Positions 6,917 to 15,564 of a stretch of DNA of 64,000 nt are shown here, piece by piece. The position numbers were made by a program, and so were the translations under genes. Source of the stretch: Vibrio sp. ES.051. Lineage in GTDB: Bacteria > Pseudomonadota > Gammaproteobacteria > Enterobacterales > Vibrionaceae. The stretch's first letter is position 1, and every line of letters starts with the position of its first letter. The notes beneath the pieces were generated by a model that was given only the letters and a program-made list of their open reading frames with translations, did not search any database and was not told where the DNA came from. The stretch spans positions 310,001 through 374,000 of the forward strand of contig NZ_PDJL01000003.1 of the NCBI RefSeq assembly GCF_002563795.1, written 5' to 3'.

Positions 6917-9679
6917 CTAAGTAGATGATTTTTCTTTTAACATCTTGCGCACCACATAATGCAGGATACCACCATGTTTGAAGTAGGTGGCTTCAGTGCT
7001 GGTGTCGATGCGCGATAACAGATTACAGCTCGTATGCGTACCATCTGGATGGTTTATAAGCATGGTGTATGTCTGTCCGGGGTGAATTTCTCCTGATAGA
7101 CCTTCGATGTTTATGGTTTCTGAGCCAGAGAGCCCAAGGCTTAGGCGATCGGTACCTTGTGGAAACTGTAAAGGTATCACGCCCATACCGATCAGGTTGG
7201 AGCGGTGAATTCGCTCATAAGACTCGGCCACTACTGCCTTCACACCTAACAATCGGGTCCCCTTTGCTGCCCAGTCTCGGCTTGATCCTGTTCCATACTC
7301 TTTCCCGGCTATCACAACCAACGGGGTGTTATTTTCTTGATACTTCATGGCGGCATCGTAAATCGTTATTTGCTCACCAGTGGGAATATACGTGGTGTAG
7401 CCGCCTTCTACATTCTGCAGCATTTCATTTCGGATCCGCACGTTGGCAAATGTTCCTCGCATCATGACTTCGTGGTTTCCTCGCCGAGATCCATAAGAAT
7501 TGAAGTCTTGAGGTTTCACACCATAAGATTGTAAATATATGCCTGCTGGAGTGTCTGACTTAAATGACCCCGCTGGAGAGATATGATCGGTCGTAACCGA
7601 GTCACTCAGTAGCGCTAATATATTCGCATTTTTAATGTCTTCAATCGCGTCAGGTTGCTCTTGCATGCCGACGAAAAATGGTGGCTGTTGAATATAGGTC
7701 GATTTATCGGACCAGGTGTAAACTTTACTGTTCGGGACTTTGAGTGCTTTCCAGTTGTCATCACCTTCAAACACTTCACCGTATTCTTTATGAAACATTT
7801 CGGTTTTTACTTGCACCATGGCTTCATCAATTTCTTGCTGAGTTGGCCATAGATCCTTGAGATAGACGTTATCTCCATTCGCATCAATACATAAGGGATC
7901 TTTGGTTAGGTCAAGCCGCACATTGCCTGCAAGTGCATACGCCACCACCAATGGTGGCGAGGCCAGCCAGTTCGTTTTCACTAGTGGATGAACACGACCT
8001 TCAAAATTACGGTTCCCCGAAAGCACTGAAGCAACGGTAAGATCGTTATCCACAATGGCTTTTTCTACGACAGGCGGTAAAGGACCGGAGTTACCAATGC
8101 AAGTGGTGCAGCCATAACCCACTAGGTTAAACCCTAGTCGGTCTAAGTGTTCCTGAAGTCCCGTGATTTTTAGGTAATCGGTGACGACCTTGGATCCCGG
8201 AGCAAGAGAGGTCTTAACCCAAGGCTTGGTGTGTAATCCTCTTTCTATTGCTTTTTGGGCCACGAGTCCAGCGGCGATCATGACACTAGGATTTGACGTA
8301 TTGGTACAGGAGGTGATGGCCGCAATGACCACCGAACCGGGAATCAGATGCGTTGTCACACTGTTAATATCCAAATTGGGGTTGGCGATCTGCTGAGCGT
8401 TACTGTCAGAATTATTCTGATCTTGGTTTGGTGTGATTTTCTTATCTTGTTTCTGTGTTTTCACTTCAGCTGTTGTCATCACAAGATCGAATGCGGACTT
8501 AATATTCTTAAGCGAAACGCGGTCTTGGGGACGTTTAGGCCCAGCGACACTTGCTTCCACTTTATCCATATCAAGCTCGAGGTGATCCGTGTAAGTCGGT
8601 TCATGATTTGGCTCGCGCCACAACCCTTGAGCCTTGGAATAAGCCTCAACTAAGGCTATCTGAGAGGCTTCTCGGCCAGTCAGCTCCAGATATTTTAATG
8701 TTTGTTCATCGACCGGAAAGAAACCACACGTAGCACCATATTCAGGTGCCATATTGGCAATAGTCGCTCGGTCAGCGACGGGCATATCTTTCAATCCGTC
8801 CCCATAGAACTCGACAAACTTACCAACAACCCCTTTTTTGCGTAACATCTCGGTCACGGTGAGCACGAGATCGGTCGCATTAATCCCCTCACGTAATTTG
8901 CCGGTAATTTTGAAGCCGACAACCTCGGGGATCAGCATCGACACTGGCTGGCCTAGCATGGCGGCTTCGGCTTCGATGCCGCCAACCCCCCAGCCTAGAA
9001 TACCCAAGCCATTAATCATCGTCGTATGCGAATCGGTACCCACAAGCGTATCAGGGTAGGCAAGAGTCTTGCCATCGTATTCTTGATACCAGACGGTCTT
9101 ACCTAGATACTCGAGATTTACTTGGTGACAGATACCTGTTCCTGGGGGAACCACGCGGAAGTTATCAAAAGCTTGCTGCCCCCATCGTAAAAATTCATAA
9201 CGCTCTTGGTTTCGTTGCATTTCAATGCTGACGTTATCTTTAAAGGCTGAAGTATCACCGAAATGGTCGACCATCACCGAGTGGTCAATCACTAAGTCTA
9301 CGGGGGTTAAGGGGTTAATTAATGCTGGGTCTTTGCCTGATAAACTTACCGCTTCCCGCATCGCTGCCAGATCGACTACGCTTGGAACGCCAGTAAAATC
9401 CTGCATGAGAACTCGAGCCGGTCGAAATGGGATCTCGGTATCAGAGCGGCGCGCTTTTAGCCACTCAGCCATGGCATTTATATGTGTTTTAGTGACAGCA
9501 AAAGAGTCTTCATTACGCAAAAGATTTTCTAACAGAACTTTCAGGCAGAAGGGGAGTTGGCTTAGATCTCCTAATGCGTTTTCCGCTTCAATAAGGCTGT
9601 AATAGTAATAGTGCCGATCGTCCAAGGTGAGGACCGATAATGTATTCAGACTGTCTTTACTCCATTGTCCACTTGGCAT
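6917..9679 (-). CDS. acnA: Aconitate hydratase A
   Basis: Cytosolic iron-sulfur enzyme interconverting citrate and isocitrate. The start is the ATG at 9679, preceded by a clear AGGAGG; the frame runs further upstream to 9751 but without a ribosome site. The product is 920 residues, about 30 more than typical AcnA. Cluster ligands are in ITSCTNTSNPS (about 460) and GYGCTTCIGNSG (about 523 and 526); the C-terminal swivel domain has EYGTGSSRDWAAKG. The surplus is a Gln/Asn/Asp-rich linker before the first ligand (about residues 410-440). AcnA is commonly the stress-stable, iron-responsive aconitase, with AcnB as the main cycle enzyme. No prp (methylcitrate) genes are adjacent, which argues against AcnD. 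Confidence 0.95.
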   Translation of the reverse strand: MPSGQWSKDSLNTLSVLTLDDRHYYYYSLIEAENALGDLSQLPFCLKVLLENLLRNEDSFAVTKTHINAMAEWLKARRSDTEIPFRPARVLMQDFTGVPSVVDLAAMREAVSLSGKDPALINPLTPVDLVIDHSVMVDHFGDTSAFKDNVSIEMQRNQERYEFLRWGQQAFDNFRVVPPGTGICHQVNLEYLGKTVWYQEYDGKTLAYPDTLVGTDSHTTMINGLGILGWGVGGIEAEAAMLGQPVSMLIPEVVGFKITGKLREGINATDLVLTVTEMLRKKGVVGKFVEFYGDGLKDMPVADRATIANMAPEYGATCGFFPVDEQTLKYLELTGREASQIALVEAYSKAQGLWREPNHEPTYTDHLELDMDKVEASVAGPKRPQDRVSLKNIKSAFDLVMTTAEVKTQKQDKKITPNQDQNNSDSNAQQIANPNLDINSVTTHLIPGSVVIAAITSCTNTSNPSVMIAAGLVAQKAIERGLHTKPWVKTSLAPGSKVVTDYLKITGLQEHLDRLGFNLVGYGCTTCIGNSGPLPPVVEKAIVDNDLTVASVLSGNRNFEGRVHPLVKTNWLASPPLVVAYALAGNVRLDLTKDPLCIDANGDNVYLKDLWPTQQEIDEAMVQVKTEMFHKEYGEVFEGDDNWKALKVPNSKVYTWSDKSTYIQQPPFFVGMQEQPDAIEDIKNANILALLSDSVTTDHISPAGSFKSDTPAGIYLQSYGVKPQDFNSYGSRRGNHEVMMRGTFANVRIRNEMLQNVEGGYTTYIPTGEQITIYDAAMKYQENNTPLVVIAGKEYGTGSSRDWAAKGTRLLGVKAVVAESYERIHRSNLIGMGVIPLQFPQGTDRLSLGLSGSETINIEGLSGEIHPGQTYTMLINHPDGTHTSCNLLSRIDTSTEATYFKHGGILHYVVRKMLKEKSST

Positions 9680-10107
9680 GGAATGCCTCCTTTTGCTGTA
9701 CGTGATACGACTCTTTGTGAAGCGTAGCCACCTTCGTTGATTGACCAACATATGTGCTAATCATTTAGTATGACAAACTTTAGGAAAAATGTCGGTCGCT
9801 CTATGTAAGAGCCGGAGCAACGCCGATGTTTCGTGGAAACGAAGTAGAGAGCATTGAACGAATCAAGCCGTTGACTATCGTAATCTTATGCCGAAGCCTT
9901 GTTACAAAACAACCAACGGTAAACAGCACAATAGAGGCCTACTCAGGCCTGCATTTTCAGGTTGAACTGGTATAGGTATAAAATTGTCACTTTTATCTAA
10001 GCTGCAAAATGAGCAAATATTTAACATTATCTAAACGTGAGAATGGCAAGTGGCTTACTGAGCAAGTTACAATGGGGTGGTTGAATCAAGAATGTTAAGG
10101 ATTTCAG
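9680..10107. promoter_or_regulatory. acnA-pldA divergent intergenic region
   Basis: About 430 bp hold the acnA ribosome site (AGGAGG near 9684-9690 on the minus strand) and the promoters of both genes. Two copies of the palindrome AGGCCT flank a 4-base spacer near 9935-9951. A 29-codon frame next to pldA is listed separately. No other structure stands out. Confidence 0.4.
10009..10098 (+). CDS. Possible 29-residue leader ORF upstream of pldA
   Basis: An ATG-initiated frame of 29 codons (beginning MSKYLTLSKRENGKW and ending WLNQEC) stops 9 bp before the pldA start codon. It could be a leader peptide or translational coupler. No clear Shine-Dalgarno precedes it and no homologue is recognised, so it may be chance. 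Confidence 0.25.
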   Translation: MSKYLTLSKRENGKWLTEQVTMGWLNQEC

Positions 10108-11136
10108 ATGGTTTCGAAAGTGACAGGAGTGTCGGTGCTGAGTTTGTTAGCAGCACCGTTTGCAATGGGAGAGACCGCCAGTGCGTATGATTTATGCCTG
10201 CTAGAAGCAATCAAACAGGGCAATGGTGAAGAAACGATCGCCAGTATTCGTAATCAGTGTGAACTGGAAGCCGTAACGAGTACTGCGCAAGTCGGCTCTG
10301 TTAATAATCAGTCTGAAGCTCCTCAGGAAAGCTTAGTAGACAAACGGTTGGAATCAGAAAAGCAAACCGCATTCGAACCTTTTAGTTTGGTTGCACATCG
10401 TATCAACTATATCCTTCCGGTGACTTATAGTGACCGAGTAAATAAACGTGCTTACGCTGACACCAAGTACGGTGATGAACTGCGTAAGGAAGAGGCTGAG
10501 TTCCAAATTAGCTTTAAAGTACCGATGAACTACGATGATTTGTTATTTGATGGCGATGGTCTGTTCTTTGGTATGACACTCAAATCATTCTGGCAGGTGT
10601 ACACGGGAGCAGCGTCGCGTCCGTTTCGAGAAACCAATTACCGGCCCGAGCTTTTTTATTATACCCCAACAGACTGGACTCCATTTAATGGTTCTACTTG
10701 GCTAGGCTTTGGCATTGAGCATGAATCTAATGGCCAGAGACAAGAGTTATCACGCAGTTGGAACCGTGTTTACGCCAACTTGACCTTTGCGAAAGACAAT
10801 TTTGTGGCTTCCATTCAACCTTGGTGGCGTTTACCAGAGGATGAAAAAGCGTTTCCTAATGATCCCAAAGGAGACGACAACCCCGATATTGAAGATTATA
10901 TGGGGCGCTTTGAGTTATCGAGTGCCTACAAATGGAATGGTTACGAAGTCACTTTTTTAGGTCGTGAGAACTTTAAAACGCATAAAGGCTACGCTGAGGT
11001 AGGCGTGCTGTTTCCGATTTGGGGAAAACTTCAAGGATATGCGCAATATTCTACTGGGTACGGGAAGAGCTTAATTGACTATAACCATAATCAGCAACGT
11101 ATCGGCATTGGGATTGCTATTAATGGTGTACTGTAA
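10108..11136 (+). CDS. pldA: Outer membrane phospholipase A
   Basis: A 342-residue outer-membrane phospholipase A (OMPLA), which hydrolyses phospholipids that reach the outer leaflet and is active as a calcium-dependent dimer. A signal peptide (about residues 1-21, ending FAMGETASA) is followed by a variable Gln/Glu-rich segment and a barrel of amphipathic strands. The catalytic triad is visible in GIEHESNGQ and SRSWNRVY: His205, Ser207 and Asn219 in precursor numbering. The N-terminal insert of about 60 residues between signal peptide and barrel is longer than in the E. coli enzyme. It is transcribed away from acnA and appears monocistronic. Confidence 0.93.
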   Translation: MVSKVTGVSVLSLLAAPFAMGETASAYDLCLLEAIKQGNGEETIASIRNQCELEAVTSTAQVGSVNNQSEAPQESLVDKRLESEKQTAFEPFSLVAHRINYILPVTYSDRVNKRAYADTKYGDELRKEEAEFQISFKVPMNYDDLLFDGDGLFFGMTLKSFWQVYTGAASRPFRETNYRPELFYYTPTDWTPFNGSTWLGFGIEHESNGQRQELSRSWNRVYANLTFAKDNFVASIQPWWRLPEDEKAFPNDPKGDDNPDIEDYMGRFELSSAYKWNGYEVTFLGRENFKTHKGYAEVGVLFPIWGKLQGYAQYSTGYGKSLIDYNHNQQRIGIGIAINGVL

Positions 11137-11570
11137 TGTGCTGTGACAGGATATTATTTTTTTGTCCTAAATCTGCAAAGTGGCGACAAACTGTAAGTTA
11201 CAGAGAGAGTTACGCGTTATAATGCCAGATATATGTTTAGGATCAAAGTGTACGTAACGCATTGTAATCGAAAGTACCAGCGTGACTAAGAACGTTGAAA
11301 TGAACCTTTTCTTTCCATCCGAAGGGTCTGTGCGACATTTTAATGCAACACCTCAAATTTATTGAGAAATCTACTTGCTCATTGACCAAATTGAGCTAAA
11401 AGTTAACTATAGTTTTTATTGCTCATGCTTAAGATCATCGGTGATTGCTTTTAATTCTTAACCAATTGGTATGATTTTGAACAATATAAAACTTTAAAGA
11501 AGGCAAATCTTGTCATGGTGATAGCAAGGTTAGCCGTTGATGATTCACCGAAAAAATGAAGATTGAGAAT
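11137..11570 (+). promoter_or_regulatory. Long AT-rich leader region of the cold-shock gene
   Basis: This gap of about 430 bp precedes the csp gene. Genes of the CspA family usually have a long structured 5' untranslated region, and the AT-rich stretch from about 11400 would fit. No clear cold-box copy or perfect hairpin was identified. A T-run shortly after pldA (11157-11164) may belong to weak termination. Confidence 0.35.
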
Positions 11571-11774
11571 ATGAGTACAGGCATAGTTAAGTGGTTCAAT
11601 GGCGATAAAGGGTTTGGTTTCATCACTCCGGACGATGGTAGTAAAGATTTATTCGTTCATCATTCGGAAATTAAAATGAGTGGTTATAAATCACTTAATG
11701 AAGGTCAGAAAGTAGAATTTGAAGTAGGGCAAGGGCAAAAAGGTCCGTGTGCAGTTGATGTTAAGCCTATTTAA
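11571..11774 (+). CDS. CspA-family cold-shock protein
   Basis: A single cold-shock domain of 67 residues from the ATG at 11571; an in-frame ATG at 11556 would add five residues. Both nucleic-acid-binding motifs are intact: KGFGFITP (RNP1) and LFVHHSEI (RNP2), preceded by [11 protein letters not shown]. These proteins bind single-stranded RNA and DNA, melt secondary structure and act as transcription antiterminators at low temperature or in stationary phase. The long AT-rich leader upstream is consistent with post-transcriptional control, but cold induction cannot be read from the sequence. A stem-loop follows the gene. Confidence 0.9.
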   Translation: MSTGIVKWFNGDKGFGFITPDDGSKDLFVHHSEIKMSGYKSLNEGQKVEFEVGQGQKGPCAVDVKPI

Positions 11775-11803
11775 ATCACGCACTGATACGTAATTTTATC
11801 ATC

Positions 11804-11842
11804 AAGCAGTCCCATAAAGTGTCTCTTTGGGGCTGCTTGTTA
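11804..11842 (+). terminator. Stem-loop after the cold-shock gene
   Basis: A 10-bp stem with one G-T pair, AAGCAGTCCC (11804-11813) with GGGGCTGCTT (11829-11838), followed by a short GTTATT. A probable terminator with a weak U tract. Confidence 0.6.
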
Positions 11843-12016
11843 TTATCTCTTACCGTTACATAGCTTAATTTTGAAATTGCAGTAAGAAGTTACAAGCGCT
11901 TTTATCCCTCCTTTTTTGTATTAGAACCCATTCGAGTTAACGGTAAACGTCTATCTCTTTCTTACCTTTGATGACTTAGGGAGATGGAAAAGTCTGCTAT
12001 TCACAGATCTTTCGTG

Positions 12017-12022
12017 ATACTG
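12017..12022. repeat. 6-bp target duplication, left (ATACTG)
   Basis: ATACTG directly abuts the left end of the 1634-type element and recurs at 15372-15377 next to the right end. IS1634-family elements usually make short duplications of this size. Confidence 0.7.
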
Positions 12023-12041
12023 CCGAGATTCCGCAGCCAAT

Positions 12042-13379
12042 TTAGGAATAAACCGCTTCATACAGTACGCCAAGAAGCTTAAGCAGCCGAGTCTGATGCT
12101 CCTGAACACCCGTGATGAAGCTTTGACCGCCAAATTCGAGTGTGTCGATACCTTCGAATTTTAAGAATACCCAACGTGCCGTCGGTTTGGTTGTCGTCTT
12201 GTTCTTTACCATGCTAGGAAAGAATTCCTCGGTCTTAGTGAGACTATCTCGGATTTTGTGCTCTAAGCTTGCGTAAACGAGTAGGCTAAGCGTCATGATC
12301 ATCAGCAATGCCTCGATTCGCTGAGGTTTCTTCAGGAAAATTGATGATGTTAGGAACTCAGGGCTCTTCAAGAAGCGAAATCCGCGCTCTACCTTTTGCT
12401 GAGACTTGTAATGCTCAAGTAGCGCAGCCATTGTTAGATCGGCGTAGTCAGTATCGTTGGTGGCGAGAATAAACATACCTACTTTAAGCTTGGCCATTTT
12501 CACTTTTTCTAGATCGGTATAAGGCGTAGCATCTATCAAATAGTGGTATCCCGTTGGCTCTGCGTCTTTCTTCGGCCGACCGCGACCTGAATAGATTGGC
12601 TCTTTAACGATGGTTGGTTGCGCAAAGCCAAGCAAATAACACTGGCTAGCGAAGTCGCTCATTGCTTGCTCGGCATCCACTGCGCAAGCAAACTTCTTTT
12701 TCATTAGTTGTCCCAGTGCTTTCAGCTCTTTGGTGATATTTTTGTCTAAGTTCTTATAGAGCGTTGCTTCTTCTCGCTTGGTTGCTTGTTCACTATGAAC
12801 CAACAGCCACTTCTGAGATACCGAGCCATAGTCAGCATCAACCCAGCAACCCGAGTAGCCATTGCCGATACGGTTCAACTGCTCTGGCTCAAGGTTCATT
12901 AAGGCTTCTTTGGCTGACTTAATGGTCATTGGAACACGCGTAATAAACTTCTGTTGTTGCTCATCCAGTGAACGAATGCTTTCCTCGGTGTATAGAGCGG
13001 CATCAGCGATGAAGTAGCGACTGTTTTGAGCTGCCTTTAGGCAATGAATATGCCGTTTAGTGACCTCTGAAAATGCCTTAGCATCATTGGTGTTGCCACT
13101 GAGCGCTTGCATGTAAACAGGTAGGCCTGCTTGGTTTTCACAAATCAACTCAAGGACCACTTGATTTAGCTCTGGACGGTGGTCTCGGCTGTAGCCTTTT
13201 ATCAGTTTGATGGCATTAAGATCTTCGTCTTGGGCGTATTCACCATCGACATGAAAACTCGTGATATCAAGGTGGACAGAGTCTGCTTTAAGCCCAAGCT
13301 TATCAACGATATGCTCTGCAATCGCTTGATAAAGTGCGGACACATCAGCTTCATATAAAGCATCTAACGTACGTCCGAG
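12042..13379 (-). pseudogene. IS1634-type transposase, C-terminal part (split by IS66)
   Basis: The C-terminal 440 or so residues of a DDE transposase. Candidate catalytic residues are the Asp in SVHLDITSFHVDGEY, the Asp in FIADAALYTEESI, and the Glu in QQKVERGFRFLK. The open frame runs on past 13379 to 13487, but those bases belong to the inserted IS66 element, so the apparent start there is not original. The true N-terminus is encoded at 14957-15240, and the two parts share the 8-bp duplication CGTCCGAG. As it stands the gene has no native start and is presumed inactive. Confidence 0.88.
13372..13379. repeat. 8-bp target duplication, left copy (CGTCCGAG)
   Basis: CGTCCGAG at 13372-13379 is repeated exactly at 14957-14964, immediately flanking the IS66-family element. 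Eight base pairs is the usual IS66 duplication size. Confidence 0.9.
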
Positions 13380-13428
13380 GTAATCGTTCACCAAGGTAAC
13401 TTGACTCGATATTAACGGGGGGAACAGC

Positions 13429-14855
13429 CTATAGATCAAAGATGTTGGGGTACGGTCTCTTCGCCACAACAGCCGTGATGATCTCACTCAACACTGACAT
13501 TGCCGACAAGCCACGTTTTTTGCAGGTTTCGATGAGGGTATGTATCCTACTGCGGAATTTATCGCCTGCATCCGAGGTCGTTCCGAAGCTGATTTTCCTT
13601 TGGATTACAAAACCTCTAATACATCGCTCAGCTTCATTATTGGTTAAGGGGATTGACACTATCTTGAGGAAAACCCACAAGCTCTCTCTATGTTTGAGCA
13701 GTAACTTGCATCGCCCCCGATATCGCTTGACCATGACATCAGTCCCTTTGCTCAACCAATGATCGAACGATTTCTGCAACCTACGCATTCTTCGTAAGTA
13801 TAGCGCATAATTTAACTCATCTTGTTCATAACGATGCCGAGTATGGAAAATGGCGTTCGTCAGCAAACAAAGATGTCTGCCAATATAAGCGGTGTGGCCA
13901 CCGCCACTATAATCCGCCATTTGCTGAAGGTTACGCTTCACATGTGCCCAACATAACTGATGACGGTCTGCGGCTATCCAGTTATAGCTAGGGCACTGGT
14001 CGCTGACCACAATGCCTGCATAGTCTTCATCAATGACCTTTTTCGCTGATGAGGTCGAGCGCGAATAAAGTATTTGCTCATAGACAAGGTCATCACTTGC
14101 CACTAACCAACACCAGCGAAGGCTTTGTTCATCATTTCTGTGATGAGAGGTCTCGTCAGCATGAATCAAAGGCGCTTTCTTTAATGCTTGTTTTATCGCT
14201 TGATGTAATGGCGTTAGCATTGAAGCGACTTTCGTTTGAGCTTCGCTGATCGCGCCAACTGAAAAGGTTGTGCCAAGCTGTTCTTTGAGAAGAGATTGGA
14301 TTTTTCGAACACTGAGGTGATATTGCCCCGCAAGAACCCCAATGTAACTTAATAAGTTAGGCCCTATAATCCCTTGTGATGCATCGTCAGGCTTTTGAGC
14401 CTTGACGGCTTCTTTGCAGTGCCGACATTGACCTGAAAATAAACGGTATTCGGTGATATCGACAGTGGGCTTGGGAATATCAAAGACTTGGTGTCGGTAG
14501 TAAGGGCCGTCATGAACATCAATGTCAGACTGTTCGCAACAAGGACAACTATCAGGGAAGCAATCAATAATGATATCCGTGTCTTTTAACGGGGAAAGTT
14601 TTCGTTGATGCCCTGTGTGGCCTTTTTTAGCTCCTCTCGAATTGCGACCACCAGAGCTTTCATCTTTTTTCGCTCATGGCGATCTTTAGGACTGTCTGAT
14701 GAGGGCGATTTTGAAGAGTTTTTGGAGCTAGTGGTAAGCTTATCTTCATAGTGCCTGAGCTGCTCCCACAGCTCATCAATAAGCACCTTAGCCTCATTCA
14801 GATCAGAGACTTTAGGTGGTGCGTCTTGGTATTTAGGAGCTTTTTTTCTAGTCAT
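13429..14855 (-). CDS. IS66-family transposase, two frames joined by a -1 shift
   Basis: From the ATG at 14855 (MTRKKAPKY) frame 0 encodes the N-terminal helical region and ends at a TAA at 14586-14588. The -1 frame is open without interruption from the A-run at 14664-14670 to the stop at 13429. It carries the IS66 linker (GGRNSRGAKKGHTGHQ), a four-cysteine zinc finger (SCPCCEQ and QCRHCKE) and a DDE core: Asp in IHADETSHH, Asp in VVSDQCPSYNW, Glu in NNEAERCIRG. A slippery A AAA AAG in phase with frame 0 lies exactly where the frames join, so the fused product of about 475 residues may arise by programmed -1 frameshifting; a one-base deletion is the alternative. A usual ribosome site before the ATG is not obvious. 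Confidence 0.85.
14664..14670 (-). promoter_or_regulatory. A AAA AAG slippery heptamer in IS66 transposase
   Basis: On the minus strand the frame-0 codons CGA AAA AAG form the canonical -1 slippery heptamer. A TGA in the -1 frame lies just upstream, so the shift cannot occur earlier. A second in-phase A AAA AAG is at 14622-14628, still before the frame-0 stop. Confidence 0.7.
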
Positions 14856-14956
14856 ATAACTATGATGAAGCTCAAAAATGATCACTCAATACCTAAAGTG
14901 GGATCAAGTGCTAGAGGTCACAGTTTTTATGTCAATAGGGTTTGGTGAACACTTAC

Positions 14957-14964
14957 CGTCCGAG
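14957..14964. repeat. 8-bp target duplication, right copy (CGTCCGAG)
   Basis: Second copy of the IS66 target duplication; see 13372-13379. Confidence 0.9.
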
Positions 14965-15240
14965 TACATCGTCAGTTAAATGGTGCGCTTCAATGTCTTT
15001 AGCGAGCAACTTGGCAACAGGCTTCGTCTCGAAGAAGTCAGAGAACATATGCAGCGTTCTACTGTGAAAGCCAAGACCATTAAGAATCATTGCTAAGACT
15101 GCATCGCCGTGTGAGACGTTGTGATCCGAGTACTTGGGAATGATGCGATCAATAATGCCTGGTAAATCGACTTCATGACAGAAAGCAGCGATTAACCCTA
15201 AGTGGTCTAGGCGTTTAATGACAGGTTGAGCAGCAGACAT
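14957..15240 (-). pseudogene. IS1634-type transposase, N-terminal part (DUF4277)
   Basis: Starts at ATG 15240 (MSAAQPVIKRLDHLGL) and encodes the N-terminal DUF4277-type region of the IS1634 transposase. Translation passes through the target duplication (DDVLGR) and reaches a stop a few bases inside the IS66 element. Joining base 14957 to base 13371 restores the frame as VLGRTLDALYE, matching the C-terminal part exactly. Precise loss of the IS66 element would therefore regenerate a functional-looking gene. Confidence 0.88.
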
Positions 15241-15371
15241 AATAAGTGACCATTAAATAACAGTAATAGATCAAAACTGGGGATCGCGGTCAAGATGTCT
15301 GTCGCACTAACAGTTGTAAACGATCACTGGATCACATTATTTTAATTCTGAAATTGGCTGCGGAATGACGG

Positions 15372-15377
15372 ATACTG
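15372..15377. repeat. 6-bp target duplication, right (ATACTG)
   Basis: Matches 12017-12022 and marks the right boundary of the outer element. Confidence 0.7.
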
Positions 15378-15507
15378 AACTGGCTCATTTTACGTTAAAT
15401 TACATATTCAAAGTTTAATTTACCAATAATCTAACGTGGGATGTTAGTGACTTATTAGGTGCGGTATTTGCTCAATGAGATAAAACGATAACGGTACGAT
15501 TAAACTG

Positions 15508-15539
15508 AAAAGCGGAAGGCTGTACCTTCCGCTTTTTTA
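15508..15539 (-). terminator. Bidirectional intrinsic terminator downstream of betT
   Basis: A perfect 12-bp stem, AAAAGCGGAAGG (15508-15519) with CCTTCCGCTTTT (15525-15536), and a 5-base loop. It has T tracts on both strands, the longer on the plus strand. It serves betT, which ends at 15565, and would also stop read-through from the transposon side. Confidence 0.85.
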
Positions 15540-15564
15540 GGTTAATAATTGAGCTGTATAACCA

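Larger units (their letters stand above)
13380..14956 (-). mobile_element. Complete IS66-family (ISBst12-like) insertion sequence
   Basis: A 1577-bp element with 5'-GTAA ends, typical of IS66. The imperfect terminal repeats read GTAATCGTTCACCAA at the left and GTAAGTGTTCACCAA at the right (complement), with a further shared TTGAC at bases 22-26. It has a single transposase locus and no room for the accessory tnpA/tnpB genes, which resembles the ISBst12 subgroup. Intact ends and an exact 8-bp target duplication indicate a recent, undisturbed insertion into the 1634-type element. Confidence 0.9.
12023..15371 (-). mobile_element. IS1634-family element interrupted by an IS66-family element
   Basis: A 3349-bp element bounded by inverted repeats: CCGAG plus ATTCCGCAGCCAATTT at the left (12023-12043) and the complement of CCGTC plus the same 16 bases at the right (15351-15371). 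Direct repeats of ATACTG flank it. Removing the inner IS66 element and one copy of its 8-bp duplication leaves 1764 bp with one transposase of about 537 residues, a normal size for IS1634. The stop codon of that transposase lies inside the left repeat, as is common for compact IS elements. Confidence 0.85.

Noticed and set aside
13380..13487. N-terminal residues of the apparent 481-residue transposase frame
   Set aside because: These bases lie within the IS66 left end; the frame is a chance fusion across the insertion junction and not the original start.
14364..14567. 67-codon minus-strand frame inside the IS66 element
   Set aside because: It is out of phase with the zinc-finger-encoding frame, which is open throughout this stretch; a shadow.
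12017..15377. Composite transposon carrying cargo
   Set aside because: Only transposase sequences lie between the ends. There are no passenger genes.
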